Origin: an uncultured Candidatus Melainabacteria bacterium | GTDB taxonomy: Bacteria > Cyanobacteriota > Vampirovibrionia > Gastranaerophilales > Gastranaerophilaceae | Length of the DNA: 64,000 nt | NCBI GenBank assembly: GCA_934754425.1 | Contig: CAKVIN010000004.1 | Location: forward strand, 1-64,000 | Direction of reading: 5' to 3' | Shown here: positions 16,535 through 24,588 of the stretch, piece by piece | How positions within the stretch are numbered: position 1 is the stretch's first letter | Layout: each line of letters opens with the position of its first letter | Made by a program: the position numbers and the translations under genes | The notes under the pieces: generated by a model | The model's database searches: none | What the model was told of the DNA's origin: nothing | The model's input: the letters and a program-made list of their open reading frames with translations, nothing else

Positions 16535-17028
16535 ATTTCAACAAAATAATAGAAGCGAATAAAAATAATATAAAAAATATAATTAAACTTATTACAAAAA
16601 GCGAAAACGAAGACTTGGAACAAGAAGTCTACATCAAATTGTGGAAAAATTCCGACAAATACAAAGAACAAGGTTCTATGAAAAGTTGGATTGGAACAAT
16701 TGCAAAAAACACATCCAAAGATTACTTAAAATCCGCAACCGTGCGTTATGAAAGTGATTCCACCTCTGATGAATTTGTTTTAACAAGCATAAAAGATAAG
16801 AAAACTACTCCGGAAGGACAAATTTTAACAACAGAGCGTCAAAAAAGAATTATAAAAGCAATTGATAACTTAAAACCAAAACTTCGTGAAACAATTATGC
16901 TTTGTGAAATCTACGGATACACATACGATGAAGCTTCTACCAAACTTAATTGTCCGATAGGAACAATAAAATCAAGAATATACAACGCTAAAAAAGAATT
17001 AGCAAAAGAATTAGAAGATTTATTATAG
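16531..17028 (+). CDS. ECF-type RNA polymerase sigma factor
   Basis: The 165-residue protein has sigma region 2 (EDLEQEVYIKLWKNSDKY, GSMKSWIGTIAKNTSKDYL) and region 4 (KPKLRETIMLCEIYGYTYDEASTKL, PIGTIKSRIYNAKKEL), without regions 1 or 3, as in the extracytoplasmic-function group. Its start codon overlaps the anti-sigma stop. Together with the downstream Spy-like periplasmic gene it looks like an envelope-stress response module. Confidence 0.9.
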   Translation: MNFNKIIEANKNNIKNIIKLITKSENEDLEQEVYIKLWKNSDKYKEQGSMKSWIGTIAKNTSKDYLKSATVRYESDSTSDEFVLTSIKDKKTTPEGQILTTERQKRIIKAIDNLKPKLRETIMLCEIYGYTYDEASTKLNCPIGTIKSRIYNAKKELAKELEDLL

Positions 17029-17041
17029 AGAGGTATTACTT

Positions 17042-17554
17042 ATGAAAAAATTAACAATTTTAGCAAGTGCCCTATGTATATTTATGACATCAGGATTAGT
17101 CGTAAATGCAGCTCCACCTACAAATAATGATAATCAACCACCTCAAATCTCAAAGGAAGAAATGATTAAACAAAGAAAAGCTCGTGAAGCCGCATTCGAA
17201 CAAAAATTAGGACTTACAGAAGACCAAAAAGCGAAAGCCAAAGAACTTCGTGTAGAAGGACATAAAAGAATGAAGCCTGTTATGGAAGAAATTAAATCAA
17301 AAAAACAAGAAGCTGAAGCTATTAAACACTCACGAATGGCAATAAAAATGCAAGAAGAAGAGTTGGCAAAAATTGATAATGACTTAAAAGTTCTTAGAAA
17401 AAAAGCTCACAAGATTAGACAACAAAATATGAAAGATTTTGAGTCAATATTAACAAAAGACCAGAAAAAAATATTAAACCAAATGAAAGAGGAAGGTAGA
17501 AAAAAATTTGAAAAAGGAAATTGTCCTCCTCCTCCACCACCATGCCATCAATAA
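17042..17554 (+). CDS. Spy/CpxP-like periplasmic protein
   Basis: The 170-residue protein has a signal peptide (MKKLTILASALCIFMTSGLVVNA) and a highly charged all-helical body with two LTxxQ motifs (LTEDQKAKAKELR near 54 and LTKDQKKILNQM near 138), the hallmark of the CpxP/Spy family of periplasmic chaperones and stress sensors. It ends in a Pro-rich NCPPPPPPCHQ. It lies 13 bp after the ECF sigma gene behind GAGAGG, so it is probably a target and part of the same operon. Confidence 0.82.
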   Translation: MKKLTILASALCIFMTSGLVVNAAPPTNNDNQPPQISKEEMIKQRKAREAAFEQKLGLTEDQKAKAKELRVEGHKRMKPVMEEIKSKKQEAEAIKHSRMAIKMQEEELAKIDNDLKVLRKKAHKIRQQNMKDFESILTKDQKKILNQMKEEGRKKFEKGNCPPPPPPCHQ

Positions 17555-17575
17555 TTAATTATACATTTAATAATC

Positions 17576-17613
17576 AAGTCGGGTCGGATTTATTCAATCC
17601 GACCCGATTATTT
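17576..17613 (+). terminator. Terminator of the ECF sigma operon
   Basis: CGGGTCGGATT (17580-17590) / AATCCGACCCG (17596-17606), an 11-bp perfect GC-rich stem followed by an AT-rich tail. Confidence 0.85.
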
Positions 17614-17666
17614 ATAAATTAAAAAAATTTATATTTTCACCTAATATTTCGGCTTTAAAATCATCC

Positions 17667-18074
17667 TTACCATTTAGTCTTTTCTAAAAACACCTTAACT
17701 GCATCAACCAAATTATCCGGAGTAACAAGCGATGTTTCACCTTCCGGCGGAATTTCTTTTTTTGCTTGGAGTAAATTCTCACGAATTTTATTATAAAGAG
17801 TAAGTATCAAAAAAAGCATTAAAGAAGAAATTCCAACTCCTGCCATTGCCGCAAGAAATTTTTTAGCAACTTTTTTCTTACTTACAGGCTGTTTGTGAGG
17901 AATCGTATCCAAAACCGGTAATTCTTCTTTTGCTGCACTTGGATAATCCTCGGCAACTTCTTCATGACTAATTGGAGTTAATGTTTCTGGAATACCGGTA
18001 CTCTCCGGTTCTGCTATAACCGGAGATACTAGTATTAACATCATTAATAATGTGAAAAATTTATTCTTCAACAT
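17667..18074 (-). CDS. Small exported or membrane protein of unknown function
   Basis: Not recognised. The 135-residue protein has a signal peptide (MLKNKFFTLLMMLILVSPVIA), a Pro/Glu-rich extracytoplasmic segment, a basic stretch KKKVAKK, one membrane helix (about 72-92, FLAAMAGVGISSLMLFLILTLY) and a polar C-terminal domain. It overlaps the end of the RNase E/G gene by 14 bp, so it is co-transcribed. Confidence 0.65.
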   Translation of the reverse strand: MLKNKFFTLLMMLILVSPVIAEPESTGIPETLTPISHEEVAEDYPSAAKEELPVLDTIPHKQPVSKKKVAKKFLAAMAGVGISSLMLFLILTLYNKIRENLLQAKKEIPPEGETSLVTPDNLVDAVKVFLEKTKW

Positions 18075-19896
18075 TCTTTTTTACAGTCCTTTTTGTTCTT
18101 TTTTGAGAATTTCTGTTTGGTCTGCGTGTTCTTTTTGGTTTTTCTTCAACTGGAGCTTCTGCCAAAACTTCACTTTGCACCTCTACTGATTCTGATGTTA
18201 CGACTTCTTGTTCAGCTTCTACCATATCAGCCTTAGGTTTAGAAATTTCTTTTTCTTCCTGTTTATTTTCTTCTTTTGGCTTATCAGATTCTACATATGT
18301 CTTATCAGCGTTTTCTGCAATTACAGGAGCAATTTCAGAAGTTTCATTAATTACTGTTTGAGCAATATTTTCTGCCTGAACTTCAGTTTCCTTAACCTTC
18401 TTACGACCTCTGCCACGACCTCTTGTCTTTTTAACTTCTTTTTCTTCTTTAATTTCCTTCACTTCCGCTTGAGCTGTTACAGACGGATTTTCGCTAACTT
18501 GTTCTAACTTAGCTTCCTGCTCTACAATCGGTTGCTCATTTAATACTTCTGTTTCCGGTTTAGCATTTTCATTCTTATTGTTAAATTTATTATTGTTATT
18601 AAATTTCTTCTTTCCGCCCATTGGAAGCTTCAACTTAGCGGCTTTTGCTCTGTATTCACCTTCAGAAGTTGCAGAAGCAAACTTGATATCTTCCATAATA
18701 TAACCATTACCTTGACAATGAGGACAACGCTTTGCAAAAATTTCACTAATTGCTTGACCTTGTCTGTGTCTTGTCATTTCAACAAGTCCTAAATCAGATA
18801 ATTGACCGACTTGAGGTTTAGCTTTGTCAGCTTCTACAGCCATTTCAAGCTCTTCCATCATAGCAAGCTTATCAACTCTTGATGTCATATCAATAAAGTC
18901 AATAATAATCATACCGCCAATGTTACGGAGTCTTAATTGGCGTGCAATTTCGTGTACTGCTTCAATATTAGTTTTTAAAATAGTTTCATCTTGAGTTGCA
19001 GAATTAGTAAACTTACCGCTATTTACGTCAATTACGGTTAAAGCTTCTGTAGTCTGAATAAACAAATATCCGCCAGAAGGTAGATTAACTTTCATCTGTA
19101 AAGCAGCTTTAATCTCCTTATGAATATCCATTGCAACTAATAATGGTTCAGAACCTTTATATAGCGTTACATTGATATTTTTATTCATGTGCCAGTTTTG
19201 AAGAATATTTTGAACTCTATTTAGCGCAAAAGCTGTATCCACAACAATTTCTTGTGTTTCTTCATTACAAGCTTCTCTAATAACTCTATACAACAAATCT
19301 TGGTCACGATAAAGCAAACTTGGTGGAGTTAAACTCTCTGCAGAAGTAATAATATTGTTCCATTTTTCCAACAAGATTTCTAAATCTTCTTGAATATCAC
19401 TTTCTGACTGTCCTTCGGCTTCTGTTCTGACAATAACCCCAACTCCTACAGGCTTAAGTAGGTTAACAATAGATTTTAATCTTGCTCTTTCTTTAGCAGA
19501 TGTAATCTTTTTACTTACGTTAATCCCTGGTTCGTTAGGCATAAGTACCAAAAATCTCCCTGGAAGTGAAATTTCTGTTGTTACACGAGGTCCTTTATGT
19601 CCAACAGGCTCTTTTACAACCTGAACAACAATTTTTTGTTTTGGCTTAAGTTTGTCTTGCAAAGCACCTTTTCCCATAACATCTTGAGCGTGCAAGAAAC
19701 CCATCTTGTCAGAACCCACATTTACAAATGCTGCTTCGATTGATGGTAAAATATTTTCTACTTGCGCTAAATATACATCACCAAGGATAATCTCTCCTCT
19801 ATGTACATAAAATTCTGCAACTTTACCTTTTTCTATAACAGCAGCGATATTATCACGTTCTGCTATCACAATTTTGTTTGATACTAAATCTTTCAT
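18061..19896 (-). CDS. rng: Ribonuclease E/G
   Basis: Endoribonuclease for rRNA maturation and mRNA decay. The 611-residue protein has the N-terminal S1-like domain (YVHRGEIILGDVYLAQVENILPS), the RNase H-like/DNase I-like catalytic core with TVIDVNSGKF holding Mg-binding Asp residues and MIIIDFIDM, and the Zn-link CPHCQGNG (CPxC). The last 190 residues are a low-complexity, Lys/Glu-rich tail with RGRGRGRKK and a final RPNRNSQKRTKRTVKK, likely RNA-binding or partner-docking. Intermediate in length between RNase G and RNase E, as in cyanobacterial enzymes. It lies downstream of the radical SAM/DUF2344 gene. Confidence 0.92.
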   Translation of the reverse strand: MKDLVSNKIVIAERDNIAAVIEKGKVAEFYVHRGEIILGDVYLAQVENILPSIEAAFVNVGSDKMGFLHAQDVMGKGALQDKLKPKQKIVVQVVKEPVGHKGPRVTTEISLPGRFLVLMPNEPGINVSKKITSAKERARLKSIVNLLKPVGVGVIVRTEAEGQSESDIQEDLEILLEKWNNIITSAESLTPPSLLYRDQDLLYRVIREACNEETQEIVVDTAFALNRVQNILQNWHMNKNINVTLYKGSEPLLVAMDIHKEIKAALQMKVNLPSGGYLFIQTTEALTVIDVNSGKFTNSATQDETILKTNIEAVHEIARQLRLRNIGGMIIIDFIDMTSRVDKLAMMEELEMAVEADKAKPQVGQLSDLGLVEMTRHRQGQAISEIFAKRCPHCQGNGYIMEDIKFASATSEGEYRAKAAKLKLPMGGKKKFNNNNKFNNKNENAKPETEVLNEQPIVEQEAKLEQVSENPSVTAQAEVKEIKEEKEVKKTRGRGRGRKKVKETEVQAENIAQTVINETSEIAPVIAENADKTYVESDKPKEENKQEEKEISKPKADMVEAEQEVVTSESVEVQSEVLAEAPVEEKPKRTRRPNRNSQKRTKRTVKKNVEE

Positions 19897-19910
19897 TTCT
19901 TAAATCCTTT

Positions 19911-19947
19911 GTTAGTTTAGCAGTTTAGGAGTTTAGAAGTTGAGGAG
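19911..19947 (-). repeat. Octameric tandem repeat in the rng leader
   Basis: On the plus strand GTTTAG recurs with 8-bp periodicity, four imperfect units (last GTTGAG), about 10 nt upstream of the rng ribosome-binding site AAAGGA. It may be a slippage-prone leader element. Confidence 0.55.
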
Positions 19948-20022
19948 AAATTTTAATTCCTATTCTATCTAATTCTTAAACTAGCATTATTTTCTTATTT
20001 TCTGGGGTAATTTTTAGCCCCT

Positions 20023-20286
20023 CTACGTCTCGTTGAGGTTTTCGTCTAAAAATCTTACTCTCGTAATATCAAATATTTGTTCTTCATTAACCAGCTTCAT
20101 CAAATCATCAGCTCTCAAAGCCGGAATATCAGAACCTTGTCCACATTTTAGACTTATGAACAGACTGTTATCTTTAAATCTATGTGTACCGATAGATTTC
20201 TTAAAATCTGTTGTTTTATCAAAACCTTTTTTGTTTTTCTTCGTGATTAAAATCTCAGCAGAAGATAAAACCTCTTCTTTATCATA
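20023..20286 (-). pseudogene. Displaced second copy of the 3' end of the radical SAM/DUF2344 gene
   Basis: An open stretch of 87 codons plus TAG, preceded by an in-frame TAG (20289-20287) and without a usable start. Its translation (EILITKKNKKG, TDFKKSIGTHRF, GQGSDIPALRAD, FDITRVRFLDENL) aligns end to end with the C terminus of the intact gene at 20590-23157, which reads EILISKKNKKG, TDFKKSIGTYRF, GQGSDIPALRAD, FDITRLHFLDENL. Identity is roughly 70-75 per cent at protein level by eye and no frame is broken. Confidence 0.88.
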
Positions 20287-20363
20287 CTAAAATTTTTTAA
20301 AATTGTAAAGAGAATTTGAAAATTTAGAAATCGTATTTTATGAAAAATATTGAGTATCATATA

Positions 20364-20585
20364 AGGGTGGGAAGCGATTCCGCTATTCCCACCCTACATT
20401 CTGAGATAAGTTCACCAAAACATGCTAGAATATAGTCCAAGTGAGTAATTTTTATAAAAATTATATTGTATAGACTTAAAATAAAAGTTATTAAACAGCT
20501 GGATCCTTCACGCTAATCGCGTTCAGGATGACTTGGCGTAAAACTACCAGAATGTAGGGTGGGAAAAGCGAATGCGGTTCCCACC
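20364..20585. mobile_element. MITE-like element with REP-type terminal inverted repeats
   Basis: Two inverted copies of a GTAG-led palindrome mark the ends: 20365-20397 (minus) and 20554-20585 (plus). The inverted match extends inward through CCCTACATTCTG / CAGAATGTAGGG. The interior is about 155 bp with no reading frame, and holds another dispersed-type palindrome, GGATCCTTCACGC...GCGTTCAGGATGA, at 20500-20532. The right end lies 4 bp beyond the stop of the radical SAM gene. Confidence 0.75.
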
Positions 20586-20589
20586 TTTT

Positions 20590-23157
20590 TTATAACTCTC
20601 TTAAATTTTCATCTAAAAAATGAAGCCTGGTAATATCAAATAATTTCTCAGTATTTACGAGTTGCATCAAACTATCAGCTCTTAATGCCGGAATATCAGA
20701 GCCTTGTCCTGTTTTCAAGTGTATAAATAAATTATTTCCTTCAAACCTGTAAGTTCCTATTGACTTTTTAAAATCGGTAATCTTTTCTATTCCCTTTTTA
20801 TTTTTCTTGGAAATCAAAATTTCAGATGAAGTTAGAACTCTTTCAACATCCTTTTTAAATACCTCAAAATCATAGTTGTCATTTGACTTACAATACGGTG
20901 TTATACGATATTCTGCCCACTGAGCTGCAATATCTACCGCTGTTTCATTTCGTTCAATTTGTTTAACTTCAAGAATTTTTGCACCTTGTGGCAAATTAGG
21001 ATTAATCAAATCCATAATTTCCTGACTGGACAGATTATCATAAATTTCAATATCCACGAGTTCGCCTTCACTCTCAGCAAAAAGCGGAAGTGCAATTCCC
21101 ATTGATACCTTCATCGTCGGATTAAATCCAAGTGAATATACCATATTCAAGCCACTTCTTAAAAGCACTTTGTGAAAAGTATTCTGCCAATCCAAATGTG
21201 AAAAATATCTCAACAACCCTTTTTTTGTAATTTTCAAACGATATTTATATATTGGAACATTTGGGTCTTGATTAGCACGTTTAGGGTCTTGTGGAACTAT
21301 TTTTACAACTTTTTCTGCTTCTTCTGAAGCTCTAAAAGGTTTTGCCAAGACTTTATGTGTTTTTAAAGTAGGACAAACACCGCATTTTACACATTTATGC
21401 TCGCAAGTCGGTTGTAAATTGAATTCGCACCCTTGAGAAAGAGCTTCTTTGTACTCATTTTGTAACCATTCTTTAGAAAGTCCGGTATTTATGAAATCCC
21501 AAGGAAGTGTTTCCTCAAGACCGTATTCTTTTTTCGCAATCTCTTCAAGAGTATATCCGCACTCTTTTGCAGTTTCAGCCCAAACATCTTTATCAAAGAA
21601 TTCTCCCCAAGCATCTAGATAACACCCTTTTTTGTACAAAGCTTCAATATACTTGCACAAACTCGCATCACCACGAGTCAGCGCAGCTTCTATTTGTGAT
21701 ACAAATTTTTCGTGGTAATTAATCTTAACACCTTTAATATGTTTAGTTTTTTCTTTTAGGTAATGAATATGTTCTGTAACTTCGTCCAAATCCATTTGTG
21801 GACACCATTGGAATGGCGTGAATGGTTTTGGCACAAAAATTGAAAGTGTGCAAGTAATTTCAAATCCGTGGCTTAAGCCTTTTTCTCTTTTAATAAGTTT
21901 TGAGCGGTATTTTATTTTGCTCAAAAGCTCTGCCATTTCATCCATATCTTCCAAAGTTTCTGTTGGAAGCCCTGCAATAAAGTAAAACTTAATCTTTGAC
22001 CAGCCGTTTTCGTAAAGAGTTAAGGCTGCATTAATAATTTGTTCTTCAGAAATATTCTTTTTAATCAGATTTCTTAATCTTTGACTGCCGGCTTCAGGAG
22101 CTAAGGTCATGCCGGATTTGCGAACAGAATGCATTAAATTTGCAAGTTCCAAATTAAATCCATCAATTCTTTGGCTAGGTAAAGAAACTGATATTTTCTT
22201 TTTGTTGAAATCTATTGCCAGCTCTTTTATAACATCTTTTATATTAGAATAATCATTTGAAGACAAAGAAAGGAGCGAATACTCATCATATCCTGTATTT
22301 TTAACCAATTCTTTTGTAATTTTTATAATATCTTCTGCTTCACGTTCTCTAATTGGTAAAGTTACATGCCCAGGTTGACAGAAACGGCACATACGTCCAC
22401 ATCCACGGCGAATTTCCACAATCGCTCTATCGTGAACTGAACTTGAAAATGGAATAGGGTATGAAGTTGACGCATTTTCTAATGTTAGAGGTGCAAGACG
22501 TTTTTCTACAGAACGTAATTCTCCCCTCGCCCCTTGTGGGAGAGGAGCGTAGCTCCAACATCCTTTAATTTTGCATAAATCTTCAATTTTTTCTTGTCTG
22601 CTTAAACCTCTAGTACGTTCTAAAGATTCGCAAACCTCAACCATCATTTCCTCACCGTCACCAATACAGAAAACATCAATAAACTCTGCCATCGGAAGTG
22701 GATTATACGTACAAGGCCCACCGGCTAAAATAATCGGTTCATCTTCTTTTCTTTCATCATTGCGAACAGTAATGCCGGACATTTCCAGCATTTTTAAAAC
22801 AGTTGGGTATGATAATTCATATTGAAGTGAAAAACCAATTCCATCAAAATCTTTTAATGCTCTTTTGGATTCAACACCATATAAAAATTCCGGCTGAAAA
22901 TCCGGCTCCGGTGCGTAAGCTCTATCAGCCATGAACGGTGAAATTCCATCACGTTCAAACGCATTAACTCTATCGTAAATTATTCTCACTCCGAGATTAC
23001 TGATTCCAATTTCGTATTTATCCGGAAAAACAAAAGCAAAACGCACTTTTGCGGAATCAAAATCCTTATTGTAAGACAAAAATTCACCACCAACATATTG
23101 ATATGGTTTTGTTGCTTTAAATAAAGCTTCATGCTGATTTCTAAAAAAACAATTCAT
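20590..23157 (-). CDS. B12-binding-type radical SAM protein fused to DUF2344
   Basis: The 855-residue protein combines an N-terminal cobalamin-binding-like region and radical SAM domain (GCGRMCRFCQPG, the Cx3Cx2C cluster, about residues 254-265; RSGMTLAPEAGSQRLR) with a C-terminal DUF2344 domain (about 640-855, RYFSHLDWQNTFHKVLLRSGL). This architecture is typically found next to RNase E/G, as here, and a role in tRNA or rRNA modification is assumed in the family but the reaction is unknown. A Cys-rich link (CEHKCVKCGVCP) precedes DUF2344. Residues about 199-217 (SYAPLPQGARGELRS) look like a translated palindromic repeat inserted in frame. Its 3' end exists a second time downstream. Confidence 0.88.
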   Translation of the reverse strand: MNCFFRNQHEALFKATKPYQYVGGEFLSYNKDFDSAKVRFAFVFPDKYEIGISNLGVRIIYDRVNAFERDGISPFMADRAYAPEPDFQPEFLYGVESKRALKDFDGIGFSLQYELSYPTVLKMLEMSGITVRNDERKEDEPIILAGGPCTYNPLPMAEFIDVFCIGDGEEMMVEVCESLERTRGLSRQEKIEDLCKIKGCWSYAPLPQGARGELRSVEKRLAPLTLENASTSYPIPFSSSVHDRAIVEIRRGCGRMCRFCQPGHVTLPIREREAEDIIKITKELVKNTGYDEYSLLSLSSNDYSNIKDVIKELAIDFNKKKISVSLPSQRIDGFNLELANLMHSVRKSGMTLAPEAGSQRLRNLIKKNISEEQIINAALTLYENGWSKIKFYFIAGLPTETLEDMDEMAELLSKIKYRSKLIKREKGLSHGFEITCTLSIFVPKPFTPFQWCPQMDLDEVTEHIHYLKEKTKHIKGVKINYHEKFVSQIEAALTRGDASLCKYIEALYKKGCYLDAWGEFFDKDVWAETAKECGYTLEEIAKKEYGLEETLPWDFINTGLSKEWLQNEYKEALSQGCEFNLQPTCEHKCVKCGVCPTLKTHKVLAKPFRASEEAEKVVKIVPQDPKRANQDPNVPIYKYRLKITKKGLLRYFSHLDWQNTFHKVLLRSGLNMVYSLGFNPTMKVSMGIALPLFAESEGELVDIEIYDNLSSQEIMDLINPNLPQGAKILEVKQIERNETAVDIAAQWAEYRITPYCKSNDNYDFEVFKKDVERVLTSSEILISKKNKKGIEKITDFKKSIGTYRFEGNNLFIHLKTGQGSDIPALRADSLMQLVNTEKLFDITRLHFLDENLREL
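22519..22556 (-). repeat. REP-like palindrome inside a coding sequence
   Basis: CTCCCCTCGCCCCTTGTGGGAGAGGAG with an adjoining GGAGC-GTA-GCTCC hairpin, clearly GC-richer than the flanks. It is read in frame within the radical SAM gene. Confidence 0.6.
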
Positions 23158-23295
23158 AATAATTACATTTTATCAAAAACAAATCCATATAAAAATATTT
23201 GTAAATAATTATCAAAATAATTCCCAACTTTAGTTATACTTATTTCATAATTTTTGGTAATTAATATTTTTTAAAGAAAATATTAAAATTGGAAT

Positions 23296-23622
23296 ATGGA
23301 AATTAAAACTTCACAAAAATTCTGTATAATAACACCTTTAACTCCAAAAATGGATTCTAGGGAAACCGCAAGACTTATAGAAGAAATACATAATTTTTCT
23401 GATAAAATTATTGGTCTGGATTTAAGTTTTGTAGAAGATTGTACAATAGAATTTATTGAAGCCATGAAAAACACTAAAGCCGGAATCTTTAACATAAATT
23501 CAGATGTTTTTTCAATTTTTAACTTTATGAATATAGATAAATTTATAAACTTGTTCAATACGGAAGAAGACTTTAAACTCGGCAAACATAAGCTTCTTAA
23601 CCGAAAATTTCGTATTGTATAA
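23296..23622 (+). CDS. STAS-domain-like protein
   Basis: The 108-residue protein fits a STAS (anti-sigma-factor antagonist type) fold: an N-terminal strand pair with IITPLTPKMDSRETARLIEEI, then IIGLDLSFVEDCTIEFIEAM, where the phosphorylatable Ser region of SpoIIAA would be ED-CTIEF, then FNINSDVFSIFNFMNIDKFINLF, the typical last strand-helix. The usual Ser is replaced by Cys/Thr, so phospho-regulation is uncertain. No partner kinase is adjacent. TAAAAT lies 6 nt before the ATG. Confidence 0.6.
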   Translation: MEIKTSQKFCIITPLTPKMDSRETARLIEEIHNFSDKIIGLDLSFVEDCTIEFIEAMKNTKAGIFNINSDVFSIFNFMNIDKFINLFNTEEDFKLGKHKLLNRKFRIV

Positions 23623-23678
23623 CAACTTTAATTTAAAAGATTTTTTAAAGATTAAGTGTATAAAATACAACTAAAGGG

Positions 23679-23707
23679 TTGAAAAATTTTCTTGTTTATA
23701 TTAAGAT
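23679..23707 (+). promoter_or_regulatory. Promoter for the lytic transglycosylase leader transcript
   Basis: TTGAAA (23679-23684), 17-bp spacer, TAAGAT (23702-23707). This would give a leader of about 208 nt before the ATG at 23922. Confidence 0.5.
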
Positions 23708-23739
23708 GTGCATGACATAAATTCTGTATGATTATTTAT

Positions 23740-23905
23740 CCAAGCCGGAGGGCGGAGAAACTCAGCAGATAGTCGCCTAACAAGTTTTTTGGAGTCGGGT
23801 TAACAAAAAATTTAGGAAAGACGCTCTGAGAGGAACCAACCGAGAACAAAGTGAAACCGTAGGGAGGATTTTTTAGGATAGTATGCAGAATCCAATTTAC
23901 AAATA
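23740..23905 (+). promoter_or_regulatory. Structured 5' leader, candidate riboswitch-like RNA
   Basis: GC-richer than the surroundings and rich in paired segments: UAUCC/GGAUA closing helix, GGCG...CGCC enclosing GAG-AAA-CUC, AAGUUUUUUG/CAAAAAAUUU, CUC-UGA-GAG, then GAGGAACCAACC and GUGAAACCGUAGGGAGGAUU. A competing GGAUU/AAUCC hairpin at the 3' side could act as a switch. The GAGGAACCA and GUGAAACC...UAGGG pieces recall the c-di-AMP (ydaO) riboswitch, which often controls cell-wall hydrolases, but the order of elements does not fit the consensus. Class unassigned. Confidence 0.45.
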
Positions 23906-23921
23906 ATATAAGAGGATTTCA

Positions 23922-24542
23922 ATGATTAGAAAAACAGTCTTAACAACTATTGCATTGCTAGCTTTGCTATGCGTTAGGGTTCAAGCTGCTCCAACACCAG
24001 AGAGTGTAATTAAAGAAACCATAGTTAAACATTCAATCGAAATGAATGTAGACCCCGCATTAGCACTTAGCATCGCAAAAAAAGAATCAGGATTTAAACA
24101 CGACTTAAAAAGTCCTTACGGTGCAGTAGGTGTATTCCAACTACTCCCATCAACAGCAAACAGAATGGGATTTAACCCTTATTACTTGAGCGAAAACATT
24201 AAAGCAGGACTAACTTATTACAAGATGATGTACAAAATGTTTGGCTCTACAGAATTAGCTCTAGCAGCGTACAATGCAGGCCCTGGAAATGTTAAAAAAT
24301 TTGGTGGACAAATTCCGCCATACGGAGAAACAAGAAGGTTTGTTAACCAAATTATGCTTGAATACAACAGACAGAAAGTTAATCCTGACCCTGCAATTGC
24401 AAAAATCAAACACGAAAAGGCTAAACCACCTGTAATGGTAAGACACGCAGAAGCCAAAAACTCACCAAAACCGATTGAGCTTCCAAATCTAAAAGAAATT
24501 CCGGAAGTAAAACATTCAGAACCGGTTATGGAAATTTTATAG
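23922..24542 (+). CDS. Lytic transglycosylase (SLT domain)
   Basis: Cleaves peptidoglycan glycan strands in the periplasm. The 206-residue protein has a signal peptide (MIRKTVLTTIALLALLCVRVQAAP), then the SLT domain (about 27-145) with the catalytic Glu in SIAKKESGFKHD, GAVGVFQLLPSTA, and AYNAGPGNV. The C-terminal 60 residues are a Pro/Lys-rich tail. A long structured leader precedes it. Confidence 0.92.
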   Translation: MIRKTVLTTIALLALLCVRVQAAPTPESVIKETIVKHSIEMNVDPALALSIAKKESGFKHDLKSPYGAVGVFQLLPSTANRMGFNPYYLSENIKAGLTYYKMMYKMFGSTELALAAYNAGPGNVKKFGGQIPPYGETRRFVNQIMLEYNRQKVNPDPAIAKIKHEKAKPPVMVRHAEAKNSPKPIELPNLKEIPEVKHSEPVMEIL

Positions 24543-24555
24543 AAAAATTTACAGC

Positions 24556-24588
24556 AAAAAAAGATTCCTCAAAAAGGAATCTTTTTTT
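24556..24588. terminator. Bidirectional terminator between the transglycosylase gene and rsmI
   Basis: AAAAAAGATTCCT / AGGAATCTTTTTT with a short A loop, T-runs on both strands, between convergent genes. Confidence 0.9.

Noticed and set aside
20033..20290. Plus-strand 85-codon frame near 20 kb as a gene.
   Set aside because: It is the shadow of the minus-strand duplicated gene tail, which aligns with the radical SAM protein.
23740..23905. Direct assignment of the transglycosylase leader as a ydaO c-di-AMP riboswitch.
   Set aside because: Two short pieces match but the CCCGAAUCCG...CAGCUAACC half is missing or displaced; kept only as a candidate.
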